A DNA stretch of 64,000 nt, from NCBI RefSeq assembly GCF_002159535.1, contig NZ_NFIU01000003.1, positions 1-64,000 on the forward strand, written 5' to 3'. The notes beneath the pieces were generated by a model. The model worked only from the letters and a program-made list of their open reading frames with translations. It was not told the DNA's origin and did not search any database. Both the position numbers and the translations under genes were made by a program. Below, piece by piece: positions 1-8,287 of this stretch (its first letter is position 1; every line of letters begins with the position of its first letter). The DNA comes from Olsenella sp. An290 (GTDB taxonomy: Bacteria > Actinomycetota > Coriobacteriia > Coriobacteriales > Atopobiaceae).

Positions 1-77
1 GGGTAGCGGCCGTCCGCGACGTCCCTCTCCACCTGCTTGAGGCCGAGCTTTCGGGCCTTGGCGTAATCGTCGAGCAT
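1..77 (-). CDS. N-terminus of an unrecognised protein (partial)
   Basis: Only the first 25 or so codons are present and the gene runs off the left edge. It starts with ATG at 77-75, preceded on the minus strand by a strong AGGAAGGA ribosome binding site seven bases or so upstream. The visible residues begin MLDDYAKARKLG and are charged and probably helical. I do not recognise the family from this fragment. Confidence 0.6.
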   Translation of the reverse strand, partial: MLDDYAKARKLGLKQVERDVADGRY

Positions 78-118
78 GGTCGTCCTTCCTCGAGGGGGCT
101 GACGTCGCGGGGGTGCGG

Positions 119-1312
119 CTAGGGGTGCTGCGGGGAGTCGAGCAGGGGGCGCAGGCGCATGACGCCGAGAAGGACGCCCGCGCCGGCGACGAGGCCGCCC
201 GCGACGCCCACCATCCCCACGCCGGGGCCGTCGCAGACGAGGCCGCCCACGGCGGAGCCGCACCCGATGCCGATGTTGTAGAGGCCGGAGAAGATCGACA
301 TGGCCACCGCGGAGGCGGCCACGGGGGTCACGCGGATGACCTCCGCCTGGGCCGCGGCGTTCATGGCCGTGGCGGAGACGCCCCAGACGACGCAGACGGC
401 AAACGGGCCCCAGGCCCACCCGGCGAGCGGCAGGAGCAGCAGGAGCGCCGCCGCCACGCCCGCGAGCGCGGCGCAGAGGAACGTTGTCCTGTGCGCGTCG
501 AAGAGGCGCGAGAAGAGCCAGCTGCCGGCAAGGCCCGCCACGCCGAAGACCGTGAGCGCCGCCGTGACGAGGTCGGCCGGAAGCTGGGCGACCTGCGCGA
601 AGAAGGGCTCGATGTAGCTGTAGCCGGTGTAGTAGCCGCCGGCGATCAGCACCGTGGTGGCGTAGAGCGCCACGAGCGGGCGGTTGCGACCGAGCTCGGG
701 GAGGCGCGAGAGCGTGAAGGGCTCGGCGGCCCTGAGGCGCGGGAAGCTCGCGAGCAGGGCGAGCACGGCCACGGCGGCGGCACCGCCCACGCAGGCGAAG
801 GTCATGCGCCAGCCGAGCGCGAGGCCGAGCGCGCGCCCCAGGGGAAGGCCAAAGATCATGGCGACGGACGTGCCCGTGACAACGAGGCTCATGGCGAGCG
901 AGGAGCGCTCGGGCGCGGCGACGCGCACGGCGAAGGGGGAGGCCACGGACCAGAAGACCGCGTGCGCCGCCGCGACCACGAGTCGCGCGACCACGAGAAG
1001 CTCGAAGGTGGGCGCCACGGCGGAGAGGGCCTGGCCCGCGCAGAAGACGGCGAGGACGGCGACGATGAGCCGGCGCGGGGGCAGGCGGCTCGCGACGAGC
1101 ATGAGGGGGAGGGAGAGCAGCGCGACCGCCCACGCGTAGACGGAGATCATGGCGCCGGCGCCGGACTCGGTGAGCCCAAAGGTCCCGGCGATGTCGGTGA
1201 GCAGCCCAATGGGAACGAACTCGGAGGTGTTGAGGAGAAAGGCGGAGAGCGTGAGCGCAAGGAGCGGGAGGAGCTCTCGAGCCGAGATCGGGTTCTTGGC
1301 GGAGGTGGGCAT
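119..1312 (-). CDS. sotB: MFS sugar/drug efflux transporter, SotB-like
   Basis: A 397-residue major facilitator protein with about twelve hydrophobic segments. The N-terminal stretch NTSEFVPIGLLTDIA, the following YAWAVALLSLPLM and the later GLPLGRALG..GWRMTF closely match the SotB/YdeA sugar-efflux subfamily of DHA1 exporters, which expel arabinose, IPTG and similar compounds by proton antiport. I chose the ATG at 1312 because AAAGGA lies six bases before it; a TTG one codon upstream would sit too close to that site. The actual substrate cannot be read from sequence. It is a single gene with its own upstream region (1313-1450), which has a TATAGT-like -10 box near 1350 on the minus strand. 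Confidence 0.85.
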   Translation of the reverse strand: MPTSAKNPISARELLPLLALTLSAFLLNTSEFVPIGLLTDIAGTFGLTESGAGAMISVYAWAVALLSLPLMLVASRLPPRRLIVAVLAVFCAGQALSAVAPTFELLVVARLVVAAAHAVFWSVASPFAVRVAAPERSSLAMSLVVTGTSVAMIFGLPLGRALGLALGWRMTFACVGGAAAVAVLALLASFPRLRAAEPFTLSRLPELGRNRPLVALYATTVLIAGGYYTGYSYIEPFFAQVAQLPADLVTAALTVFGVAGLAGSWLFSRLFDAHRTTFLCAALAGVAAALLLLLPLAGWAWGPFAVCVVWGVSATAMNAAAQAEVIRVTPVAASAVAMSIFSGLYNIGIGCGSAVGGLVCDGPGVGMVGVAGGLVAGAGVLLGVMRLRPLLDSPQHP

Positions 1313-1451
1313 CAAGGGTCCTTTCCATGCGCTCGGCCTTGCGCAGACTATACCGCAACGCTCTCCTCATCGAGCGAGCACCTTGCAGGTTCATATGGAA
1401 TATCCGCGCCAATTTGGTCAATCGGTGAGAGATATCCTCTCATCATGAGTC

Positions 1452-1481
1452 GGGCGCGCCCCCCGGATGGGGGGCGCGCCC
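1452..1481 (-). terminator. Strong GC hairpin after the membrane-protein gene
   Basis: A perfect 13-bp inverted repeat (GGGCGCGCCCCCC / GGGGGGCGCGCCC) with a GGAT loop lies just past the stop codon of the minus-strand gene ending at 1504. There is no clear U tract, so it may act as a terminator or a 3' end stabiliser. Confidence 0.55.
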
Positions 1482-1503
1482 GGGACGTGCCGCGAGGGAG
1501 CCG

Positions 1504-1944
1504 CTATCGCTGCGCCTGCTTGGCGATGGCGCCGGAGAGCCAAAGGCAGAGAATCGAGAAGACGAGCGAGACGATCGGCATGACGCCGTTGGCGCTCACG
1601 AGCGTGCCGTCGTTGAAGACGAGCGTGAGGGGGAAGCCGAGCAGCGCAAGAACCACGGCCACGGCGCACAGCGCCCGGAAGGGGCCGATCTTGCGCGGCG
1701 TGTTGGCGCCCCTGATGCCCGCGCCGGCGAAGACGAGGTAGAAGATGCCCGAGAGGATGCCCCACACGCCGAAGCCGAGGGCCCAGGGCTGGAGGTGGAA
1801 GTCGATGCCGCCCACGCTGACCGTCTCGGCGGGGTCGATGAGGCCCATCCCGGCAAGCACGATCGCGCCAAAGACGAGACAGGCGATGGCGTCAAGGGCG
1901 TAGAGGAAGCAGACGATCTTGAGGTACTTGCGCTCTTTTGACAT
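1504..1944 (-). CDS. Small four-helix membrane protein, unknown function
   Basis: A 146-residue protein with a basic N-terminus (MSKERKYLK) followed by four hydrophobic segments. No catalytic motif is visible and I do not recognise the family. The ATG at 1944 is preceded by GGAGAAGAACC, a purine-rich ribosome binding site that is also an instance of the dispersed GAGAAG word discussed under findings. A longer upstream reading is possible but has proline/arginine-rich composition typical of non-coding frames. A TATAGT box near 2050 on the minus strand could be its promoter, giving a leader of about 95 bases. Confidence 0.7.
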   Translation of the reverse strand: MSKERKYLKIVCFLYALDAIACLVFGAIVLAGMGLIDPAETVSVGGIDFHLQPWALGFGVWGILSGIFYLVFAGAGIRGANTPRKIGPFRALCAVAVVLALLGFPLTLVFNDGTLVSANGVMPIVSLVFSILCLWLSGAIAKQAQR

Positions 1945-2074
1945 GGTTCTTCTCCATACCTCCCAAGGGGGCAGACCCCTTGGGGCCGTGGGACGGTCAC
2001 GGGCGGCGGGGCGGCGGGGGTCTGTCCTCACGTGCGCCCACATGAGAACTATACCGCGCCACGGGTCGTCGCGT

Positions 2075-2092
2075 CGCCCCTATAATGGGGCG
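2075..2092 (+). promoter_or_regulatory. Palindromic -10 region upstream of ddl
   Basis: A consensus TATAAT at 2081-2086 is bracketed exactly by CGCCCC and GGGGCG, making an 18-bp perfect palindrome 38 bases before the ddl start. The -10 box is convincing. No good -35 is visible, and the symmetry suggests a possible operator. Confidence 0.55.
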
Positions 2093-2129
2093 AATCCCTC
2101 CGGACGGAGCCCCGAGCGAAAGGCATGAC

Positions 2130-3173
2130 ATGACGAAGGTGGCACTCCTCTTTGGCGGCGTCTCGACCGAGCACGAGATATCGTGCAAGTCGGCCGACAA
2201 CGTGATCTCGGCGCTGGGCGGGCGGTTCGAGCTGGTGCTTGTTGGCATCACGCGCGACGGCCGCTGGCTGCGCTACACGGGCGACCCCGCCGACATCGTG
2301 GGCGGGGGATGGGAGGGGCACGACTGCGCGCCCGTGGCCCTCGTGCCGGCGGGCGGCCTCGTCGAGCTTGCGGGCGACGGGGCCCGTCCACTCGAGGTTG
2401 ACGTTGCGCTGCCGGTCCTGCACGGTCAGGGCGGCGAGGACGGCACGGTCCAGGGCGCCCTCGAGGTGGCCGGGGTGCCCTACGTGGGCTGCGGCGTCAT
2501 GGCAAGCGCCATCTGCATGGACAAGGACGCCTCCCACCGTCTTGCCGCGGCCGCCGGCGTCCGCTCCCCGCGCTGCGAGGTCCTCTGGCGAGGCTGCTCC
2601 GACGAGGCGCGCGCGGCGGCCGTCGAGGCCTGCGGCGGCTTTCCCGTCTTCGTCAAGCCCGCGCGCGGCGGCTCCTCGATCGGCGTCTCCCGCGCCGCGG
2701 ACGGGCCGTCCTACGCCGCGGCGCTCGACGCGGCCTTCGAGCTCGACGAGAAGGTCGCGGTGGAGGAGGCCATCACGGGCGTCGAGGTGGGCTGCGCCAT
2801 CGTGGGCGACGCCGCGCGCGGCCTTGAGATGGGCGAGCCCGACGAGATCGTGGTCTCCGGTGACGGCTTCTTCCGGATCCATCTCGAGAAGGACCCCGGC
2901 GCGAACACCGAGCTGCGCTGCCCGGCGCAGCTTCCCGCCGACGTCATGGAGCGCGTGCGCGCGGCCGGCCGGGCCGTGTACGGGGCGCTCGGCTGCGAGG
3001 GGCTCGCGCGCGTGGACCTCTTCGTCACGCCCGAGGGCGAGGTCGTCTTCAACGAGGTCAACTCGATGCCGGGCCTCACGTACTACTCGCGCTTCCCGCA
3101 GATGATGCGCGTCGCGGGCCGCGAGCTCGGCGACGTGCTCGAGGAGCTCGTCAGGGCGCGGCTCGGGCGCTAG
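2130..3173 (+). CDS. ddl: D-alanine--D-alanine ligase
   Basis: A 347-residue ATP-grasp ligase that makes the D-Ala-D-Ala dipeptide for peptidoglycan. The N-terminal loop LFGGVSTEHEIS, the HGQGGEDGTVQG substrate loop, the KPARGGSSIGVS ATP-binding segment and the C-terminal FNEVNSMPGLTYYSRFP metal/ATP motif are all present in the expected order and spacing. The ending (VNSMPGLTYYSRFPQMM) resembles the VanG-like branch more than E. coli DdlB, so D-Ala-D-Ser activity is not excluded, but there are no van neighbours (no VanT or VanXY), so a housekeeping role is favoured. The start at 2130 has AAAGG six bases upstream. Confidence 0.93.
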   Translation: MTKVALLFGGVSTEHEISCKSADNVISALGGRFELVLVGITRDGRWLRYTGDPADIVGGGWEGHDCAPVALVPAGGLVELAGDGARPLEVDVALPVLHGQGGEDGTVQGALEVAGVPYVGCGVMASAICMDKDASHRLAAAAGVRSPRCEVLWRGCSDEARAAAVEACGGFPVFVKPARGGSSIGVSRAADGPSYAAALDAAFELDEKVAVEEAITGVEVGCAIVGDAARGLEMGEPDEIVVSGDGFFRIHLEKDPGANTELRCPAQLPADVMERVRAAGRAVYGALGCEGLARVDLFVTPEGEVVFNEVNSMPGLTYYSRFPQMMRVAGRELGDVLEELVRARLGR

Positions 3174-3264
3174 GGCGGACGCGACGGCCCGCCCTGTCGC
3201 TTTTGTCACGAATCGCGGGCGGCGGGCGCGGGTAGGATACGGTCAGTCGACCGAAGGGAGCCCC

Positions 3265-3519
3265 ATGAGCGCCATGCCGAGCCTGCGCCTCTTTGTCATG
3301 CCGTCCTGCCCGTACTGCCAGCGCGTCCTCTCCTTCATGGACCGGAGCGGGATCTCCGCGCGCGACGTCGTGGCCGTGGAGGACATAGCCGCCGACCCCG
3401 CGGCACGCGACGAGCTCGTGCGCGTGGGAGGCAAGGGGCAGGTGCCCTGCCTCTTCATCGACGGCGCGCCCCTCTACGAGTCCGCCGACATCATCGCCTA
3501 CCTCCAGCGCGAGCTCTAG
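3265..3519 (+). CDS. Glutaredoxin-like thiol-disulfide protein
   Basis: An 84-residue thioredoxin-fold protein with the redox motif CPYC at residues 15-18. Its downstream VPCLFIDGAPLYESADIIAYL follows the glutaredoxin pattern of cis-proline and glutathione-binding loop (TVPxxFI..GG..), although here the second glycine loop is replaced by YESADI as in glutathione S-transferase-like and NrdH-like members. It would reduce protein disulfides in the cytoplasm. The ATG at 3265 follows a GAAGGGAG ribosome binding site. The N-terminal MSAM may alternatively start at the internal Met4. Confidence 0.85.
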   Translation: MSAMPSLRLFVMPSCPYCQRVLSFMDRSGISARDVVAVEDIAADPAARDELVRVGGKGQVPCLFIDGAPLYESADIIAYLQREL

Positions 3520-3545
3520 GCCCCGGGACCGGCGGCCCCGGGGCC
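3519..3545. terminator. Bidirectional hairpin between converging genes
   Basis: GGCCCCGGG (3519-3527) and its exact complement at 3537-3545 form a 9-bp stem with a 9-base loop between the convergent glutaredoxin and cation ATPase genes. Confidence 0.5.
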
Positions 3546-3552
3546 GGCGCGG

Positions 3553-5466
3553 CTAGCGGGCGGCCCCGACGCGCATGCAGCGCATCGCGTTCAGGATCGC
3601 GATGATGGCCACGCCCACGTCGCCGAAGACCGCGAGCCACATGTTGGCGATGCCGAGCGCCGCGAGCACCAGGATGGCCACCTTGACGCCGATGGCGAAC
3701 ACGATGTTCTGCCACACGATGCGCATGGTCCTTCTCGCCACGCGCATGGCCGTCGCGATCTTGGAGGGCCTGTCGTCCATGAGGACCACGTCGGCGGCCT
3801 CGATCGCGGCGTCGGAGCCCATCGCCCCCATGGCAATGCCCACGTCGGCGCGCATGAGGACCGGGGCGTCGTTGATGCCGTCGCCCACGAAGGCCAGGCG
3901 CGCGCCGTCCTTCTCGCCCGCGAGCAGCCGCTCGACGGCGTCGACCTTGTCCTCGGGGAGGAGCTGCGCGTGCACCTCGTCGATGCCGAGGCGCGCGGCC
4001 ACGGCCTCGGCCACGTCCCGGCGGTCGCCGGTGAGCATGACGCACTTCCTGACGCCCTCCTCGCGAAGGCCGCGGATGGTCTCGGCGGCGTCCTCCTTCA
4101 CCACGTCGGCGATCACGATGTGGCCGGCGTACGCTCCGTCCACCGCGACGTGCAGGACCGTGCCCGTGAGGTCGCACTCGTGCCAGCGCATGCCGTGCGC
4201 GGCCATGAGCCTGTCGTTGCCCACGAGCACCACGTGCTCGTCCACGGTCGCCGACACGCCGTGGCCGGACTCCTCGTGCGCGTCGCGGATGCGCCCCTCG
4301 TCGATCGTGCCGGCGTAGGCCTGCTTGACGGAGGCGGCGATGGGATGGTCGGAGAACGCCTCGGCGTAGGCGGCGCGGGAGAGCAGGTAGTCCGGGTCCA
4401 CCCCCTCCTCGGGGTGGACGGCCACCACGCTGAAGGTGCCCGAGGTCAGGGTGCCGGTCTTGTCGAACACCACGGTGTCGACGTGGGCGAGAAGCTCCAG
4501 GTAGTTGGAGCCCTTGACGAGGATGCCCAGCCGGGAGGCGCCCCCGATGCCGCCGAAGAACGAGAGCGGCACGCTGATCACGAGCGCGCACGGGCAGGAG
4601 ACCACGAGGAACGTGAGCCCGCGGAGCACCCAGTCCGTCCAGGGGCCCATGCCCAGCACGGGCGGGATGACGGCAAGGAGGACGGCGGCAAGCGTGACGG
4701 CGGGCGTGTAGACGCGTGCGAAGCGCGTGATGAAGCTCTCGGTCCGGGCCTTCTTCTCGCTTGCGTTCTCAACGAGCTCCAAGATGCGGCTCACGGTGGA
4801 CTCGCCGAAGGGCTTGGTGGTCTCGATGTGGAGGATGCCCGTCATGTTGATGCAGCCCGAGATGACGTCGGCACCCCGCTCCACGTGGCGCGGGACGCTC
4901 TCGCCGGTGAGCGCGGCCGTGTCGAGCTGCGAGGCGCCCTCCACGACGCGCCCGTCGATGGGCACGCGCTCGCCGGGCTTGACCACGATGACGTCGCCCA
5001 CGGCCACCTCGTCGGGGTCCACCTGCACGAGCCGGCCGTCGCGCTCGACGTTGGCGTAGTCAGGCGCGATGTCCATCATGTCGCTGATGGACTTGCGGCT
5101 CTTGCCCACCGCGTAGCTCTGGAAGAGCTCGCCTACCTGGTAGAAGAGCATGACGGCGCAGCCCTCGGCGGACTGGGGCTCGGTCTCGGGGAAGAGGATC
5201 GTGGCAAAGGCGCCGATCGTGGCCACCGTCATGAGGAAGGCCTCGTCGAAGGGGTCCCCCCGGCGGATGTTGCCCCACGCCTTGATGAGGACGTCGTAGC
5301 CCGCCACGAGGAACGTGGCGAAGTAGAGCGCAAAGGCGACGTAGGGCTCGGACGACGCTCCGACCAGGCTGGCGAGAAGCCCGGTCCTCTCGACGACCAT
5401 CACGGCCACGAAGATCGCGACGGCGATGACGATGCGGTTGCGCCAGCGGCGCTGCTTCTTGTTCAT
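3553..5466 (-). CDS. cadA: Zn/Cd/Pb-exporting P1B-type ATPase
   Basis: A 637-residue heavy-metal P-type ATPase that pumps soft divalent cations out of the cytoplasm. Visible in order are the actuator TGES (ALTGESVP), the membrane metal site CPCAL near residue 290, the phosphorylation motif DKTGTLT near 335 and the hinge GDGINDAP near 527. The last membrane helices carry GVKVAI and FGDVG, matching the Lys and Asp that define the Zn/Cd/Pb (P1B-2) subgroup, which argues against copper. It lacks the usual N-terminal metal-binding domain; that domain is the separate gene 21 bases upstream. It is the last gene of a three-gene operon behind an ArsR regulator. Confidence 0.9.
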   Translation of the reverse strand: MNKKQRRWRNRIVIAVAIFVAVMVVERTGLLASLVGASSEPYVAFALYFATFLVAGYDVLIKAWGNIRRGDPFDEAFLMTVATIGAFATILFPETEPQSAEGCAVMLFYQVGELFQSYAVGKSRKSISDMMDIAPDYANVERDGRLVQVDPDEVAVGDVIVVKPGERVPIDGRVVEGASQLDTAALTGESVPRHVERGADVISGCINMTGILHIETTKPFGESTVSRILELVENASEKKARTESFITRFARVYTPAVTLAAVLLAVIPPVLGMGPWTDWVLRGLTFLVVSCPCALVISVPLSFFGGIGGASRLGILVKGSNYLELLAHVDTVVFDKTGTLTSGTFSVVAVHPEEGVDPDYLLSRAAYAEAFSDHPIAASVKQAYAGTIDEGRIRDAHEESGHGVSATVDEHVVLVGNDRLMAAHGMRWHECDLTGTVLHVAVDGAYAGHIVIADVVKEDAAETIRGLREEGVRKCVMLTGDRRDVAEAVAARLGIDEVHAQLLPEDKVDAVERLLAGEKDGARLAFVGDGINDAPVLMRADVGIAMGAMGSDAAIEAADVVLMDDRPSKIATAMRVARRTMRIVWQNIVFAIGVKVAILVLAALGIANMWLAVFGDVGVAIIAILNAMRCMRVGAAR

Positions 5467-5487
5467 GGGCGGCCCCCAAACGTGTTG

Positions 5488-5706
5488 CTAGCGGACGATC
5501 TCGCAGTCAGGCTCGACCTTGGCGACGAGGGCCACGACGCGCTCCAGCACCTCGGCGAAGCGCTCGTCCGCCGCGGTGAGCGTGAGCTTCTGCGTCATGA
5601 AGTTGACCTTCGCGTCGTCGACGCCGTCGAGCCGCCTGATGGAGTCCTCGAGCTTGAGCGCGCAGGTGGCGCAATCGATCTCGTCGAGCCTGAATGACTT
5701 GCGCAT
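5488..5706 (-). CDS. Stand-alone heavy-metal-associated (HMA) domain
   Basis: A 72-residue protein with the HMA ferredoxin-like layout and the metal ligand pair C12-x-x-C15 (IDCATCALK). It ends DCEIVR. Domains of this kind are usually fused to the N-terminus of CadA/ZntA and bind or hand over the ion; here it is translated separately between the regulator and the ATPase, with an AGGAGGGACC ribosome binding site. It probably works as the detached metal-binding domain or a metallochaperone for the ATPase. Confidence 0.88.
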   Translation of the reverse strand: MRKSFRLDEIDCATCALKLEDSIRRLDGVDDAKVNFMTQKLTLTAADERFAEVLERVVALVAKVEPDCEIVR

Positions 5707-5754
5707 GATGGGTCCCTCCTGTGGACTGGTGTTCCTTGCCGACGTTCTTCTCGG

Positions 5755-6084
5755 CTATTCGCAGATGTGGGTCATGCCCTGGCTGAGCATCGTGTAGACG
5801 TGGTCGTCGGCGAGCGAGTAGAGCACGTTGCGCCCGTCGCGCTGGAAGCGCACCAGGCGCGCCTGCTTGAGCGTGCGCAGCTGGTGGGAGACGGCGCTCT
5901 GGGTGGAGCCCGTCTCCTCGGCGATGTCGGCCACGCAGAGCTCGCGGCCCATGAGGGCGTAGAGAATCTTGATGCGGGTGGTGTCGCTGAACACCTTGAA
6001 CAGGTCGGCGAGGTCGTAGAGCAGCTCCTCGTCCGGCATCTCGGTGGGGGTGGGCTCTGTGGCCGGCGTGGTTTCCTCGGGCAT
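5755..6084 (-). CDS. ArsR/SmtB-family metal-sensing repressor
   Basis: A 109-residue winged-helix repressor. The recognition region is STQSAVSHQLRTLKQARLV. Two sensor sites can be read: the alpha3 motif ELCVADI, and a C-terminal alpha5 motif D93-x-H95-x10-H106-x2-E109, which is the zinc-sensing arrangement of SmtB/CzrA/CadC-type proteins with Glu as the last ligand. It is the first gene of the metal-export operon and is expected to leave DNA when Zn or Cd binds. The start has a GGAGAGAGG site upstream. The first 18 or so residues are an acidic, proline-rich tail. Confidence 0.9.
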   Translation of the reverse strand: MPEETTPATEPTPTEMPDEELLYDLADLFKVFSDTTRIKILYALMGRELCVADIAEETGSTQSAVSHQLRTLKQARLVRFQRDGRNVLYSLADDHVYTMLSQGMTHICE

Positions 6085-6161
6085 GGCGTGCCTCTCTCCT
6101 CAAGTCTTGCGTCTCAAGTGAACATATGAACGGACGCACATATGTAATGCTGAACATGATT

Positions 6162-6181
6162 ATATGAGCATACGTTCATAT
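6162..6181 (-). promoter_or_regulatory. Probable ArsR/SmtB operator
   Basis: The imperfect inverted repeat ATATGAGCATACGTTCATAT (8 of 10 positions symmetrical) lies about 80 bases upstream of the repressor start in an AT-rich island. It fits the known SmtB/CzrA consensus of ATATGAACA-type half sites. Further half sites (ATATGAAC, CACATATG) lie at 6123-6144. Confidence 0.65.
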
Positions 6182-6257
6182 GTCAACGAGAAAGCGCGCG
6201 GGCGCGAGGCTCTTCTCGCCAAGTGGGGGCTCTCGCCCGGTGGGGAATGCGCCGCCG

Positions 6258-6600
6258 AAGGTCACGGAACGGGGGCGTGAGGCGTGAGTTCGAGCGAGCT
6301 GGCGACGGCGGCTCGCTTTTCGTCACGGAATTGACGTGTGAGGCGTGACTTTTTGTGAGCTTCCGGCGGCGACTCACTCATTGTCACAGAGTTGGGGGCA
6401 GAAACGTGACTACGAGTGAGCTTTCGCCGATACCTCGCTCATAGTCACGAAGCGCGGCCGGGGCGTGACTTTTGGTGAGTTGCCGCCGCCAGCACCTTTG
6501 AAAGTCACGAAAACGCCGCCCAAAGCGTGACATTGAGCGAGCCGGCAGCGTTGACTCGCAAAAACTCACGGATTCCCGGCCGAAAGCGTGACAAAGCGCG
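6258..6600. repeat. 61-bp hairpin repeat array 1 (about six units)
   Basis: Units are anchored on (G/A)CGTGA at 6282, 6343, 6404, 6463, 6525 and 6586, spaced 61, 61, 59, 62 and 61. Each unit reads left arm GCGTGACTTnnGnGAGC, variable loop of about 12 bases, right arm CTCRCTCnnAGTCACG, then about 14 variable bases. The third unit has ACTA paired with TAGT instead of the usual ACTT with AAGT, a compensatory change. The array fills the gap between xpt (3' end) and the ArsR promoter; no gene is seen in it. Confidence 0.85.
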
Positions 6601-6665
6601 AGAAAGCTCAAGCGACCCGACGCGAGCGGCGCGCGCGGGCACCCCGGACGCTCCCGTTCGGCCGC

Positions 6666-7244
6666 CTAGGCAAACTCGATCGCGCCCGTTGCGCCGTCCA
6701 TCGACTTCACGATGGCGAGCGACTCCACCTGGTAGCCGCGCTCGCGAAGGCTGCTGCCGCCGGGCTGGAAGCCCTTCTCGATGGCGATCCCGATGCCCTC
6801 CACGATGACACCCGCCTCGTCGCAAATCTCGAGCAGGCCGTTCATGGCGCAGCCCATGGCCATGAAGTCGTCGATCACGAGCACGTGCTCGCCGGGCGTG
6901 AGGAAGCGCTTGGCCACGATGACCTGGTACTCGCGGCCCTTGGTGTAGCTCGTGATGTTGGTGCGGTACTGGTCCCCGTCGAGGTTCTTGGACTCGGTCT
7001 TGCGCGCAAAGACCACGGGCACGTTGCCAAAGTGGGTCGCGGCGACGCACGCGATGCCGATGCCTGAGGACTCGATGGTGAGAATCTTGTCGATGCGCTT
7101 GTCGGCAAAGAGGCGCGCCCACTCGGCGCCCATGCGATCGTAGAGCTCGACGTCGCACTGATGGTTGAGGAAGCTGTCGACCTTGAGGACGTTGCCCTCG
7201 CGCACGATGCCGTCCTGCCGGATGCGGTCCTCGAGCTCCTTCAT
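6666..7244 (-). CDS. xpt: Xanthine phosphoribosyltransferase
   Basis: A 192-residue type I phosphoribosyltransferase that converts xanthine and PRPP to XMP in purine salvage. It carries the start MKELEDRI, the segment [13 protein letters not shown] and the PRPP loop [14 protein letters not shown] (usual family form VLIIDDFLANGxA, here with Met-Gly), plus [10 protein letters not shown]. Length matches Bacillus Xpt. Start ATG at 7244 follows AGGGGCAGG. The 180-bp upstream region is AT-rich and shared with the divergent gene; I looked for a purine riboswitch there and did not see one. Confidence 0.92.
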   Translation of the reverse strand: MKELEDRIRQDGIVREGNVLKVDSFLNHQCDVELYDRMGAEWARLFADKRIDKILTIESSGIGIACVAATHFGNVPVVFARKTESKNLDGDQYRTNITSYTKGREYQVIVAKRFLTPGEHVLVIDDFMAMGCAMNGLLEICDEAGVIVEGIGIAIEKGFQPGGSSLRERGYQVESLAIVKSMDGATGAIEFA

Positions 7245-7427
7245 GACCTGCCCCTCTCGATTTGGTTTGACGTCCCGTCCATTATGCACGCTCGGCGACG
7301 ATTCTGCGCCGCTCCGCTGAAAAACTCGTTAGAAGTTATCGATTACTGATAATTACTGGTATAAGAACGATAAGAACAGCCACGAGGAAGCCTAGAGGAA
7401 AACTGCCGAGAAGAACGGAGGGGCGAG

Positions 7428-8051
7428 ATGCTGGCAAGGCGTGAGAGTGCGGGTGCCGATCGTGCCGACGTCGAGCGCAGGCTCAGGGACTCGATGCGGA
7501 CGCTCTGGTGTCTGGGCGCCATGGCCACGGCGCTTGCGGCCTTCGCCCTGGTTTCGGTGACGATCGCGGTCTGCTCCCGGGTGGAGGGCGCCCTCGCCAC
7601 GGGCGCGCCCGACCTCTGGCATGCGCTTTACATGGCCGATCCCAGCCCCACGCTGCCAGCGCCCCCGTCGGGCGGGCTCTACAGCGCGGTTCACAACGGC
7701 GGCGGCTGGGCGGCCGTGACCACGCTCGCGTCCGGGCTGCCCGCGCTCGCGATCGGCGTCGCCGCGTGCCTGGGCGTCACGCTCATGCTCCGTGACGTCG
7801 CGCGGACGGGAAGGCCCTTCAGCGACCGGGTGGTGCGCTCGCTTCGTTGCGTGTCCGTGCTGCTCGTCGCGGCCGACGTCGTCCCGGCGCTGCTCTGTAT
7901 GCTCGCGTCCTGGGCGGCTCCCGCGGGGGCGTCCTTCTCGCTTTCCGGAGGGACCGGCTGGCCGATTCTCGCGGGGGCCGCGCTTGCCGCGGTCTCGCGG
8001 GTCTTCGAGTACGGGTGCGTCCTGCAGCGGCAGGACGACGAGACGCTGTGA
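7428..8051 (+). CDS. DUF2975-like integral membrane protein
   Basis: A 207-residue protein with four hydrophobic segments, a long extracytoplasmic loop after the first, and a cytoplasmic motif RDVARTGRPFSDRVVRSLR resembling the DUF2975 family. Such proteins are commonly encoded with a small YozG-like HTH regulator, as here (next gene 10 bases downstream). Function is unknown; pairs of this type are generally thought to be membrane sensor or modulator with its regulator. The start at 7428 follows a GGAGGGGCGAG site. Confidence 0.7.
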   Translation: MLARRESAGADRADVERRLRDSMRTLWCLGAMATALAAFALVSVTIAVCSRVEGALATGAPDLWHALYMADPSPTLPAPPSGGLYSAVHNGGGWAAVTTLASGLPALAIGVAACLGVTLMLRDVARTGRPFSDRVVRSLRCVSVLLVAADVVPALLCMLASWAAPAGASFSLSGGTGWPILAGAALAAVSRVFEYGCVLQRQDDETL

Positions 8052-8061
8052 GGGCCCGCGA

Positions 8062-8268
8062 ATGATCGTGCTTCGCCTTGACCGCGTGCTCGCGGACCGC
8101 AAGATGCGCTCCAAGGAGCTGGCCGAGCTCGTCGGCATCTCCGAGGTCAACCTCTCGCGCATCAAGTGCGGCAGAATCTCTGCCGTGCGGTTCTCCACGC
8201 TCGACGCCATCTGCCGTGCGCTCGACTGCCAGCCGGGCGATCTGCTCGAGTACGTGCCTGACGAGTGA
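8062..8268 (+). CDS. Small XRE-family HTH regulator (YozG-like)
   Basis: A 68-residue Cro/C1-type DNA-binding protein that is little more than the five-helix HTH: residues 17-45 (SKELAELVGISEVNLSRIKCGRIS) are the helix-turn-helix, and the end CRALDCQPGDLLEYVPD is the usual closing signature of this family. It is co-transcribed with the membrane protein upstream. I used the ATG at 8062 because homologues start with MIVLRLDRVLADRKM-like sequence. Confidence 0.85.
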   Translation: MIVLRLDRVLADRKMRSKELAELVGISEVNLSRIKCGRISAVRFSTLDAICRALDCQPGDLLEYVPDE

Positions 8269-8287
8269 GCGCCCGTGCCGGCGCCCC

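Noticed and set aside
113-1741. Long plus-strand reading frame opposite sotB, and similar long frames opposite most genes
   Set aside because: High GC keeps antisense frames open. Composition is Arg/Gly/Ala/His-rich without recognisable domains, and the opposite strand encodes clear families with ribosome binding sites.
2130-3173. Ligase as part of a vancomycin-resistance cluster
   Set aside because: The C-terminus has a VanG-like flavour, but no racemase, dipeptidase or VanRS-type neighbour is present.
7245-7427. Purine riboswitch upstream of xpt
   Set aside because: The region lacks the conserved junction and loop sequences of guanine/adenine riboswitches and is shared with a divergent promoter.
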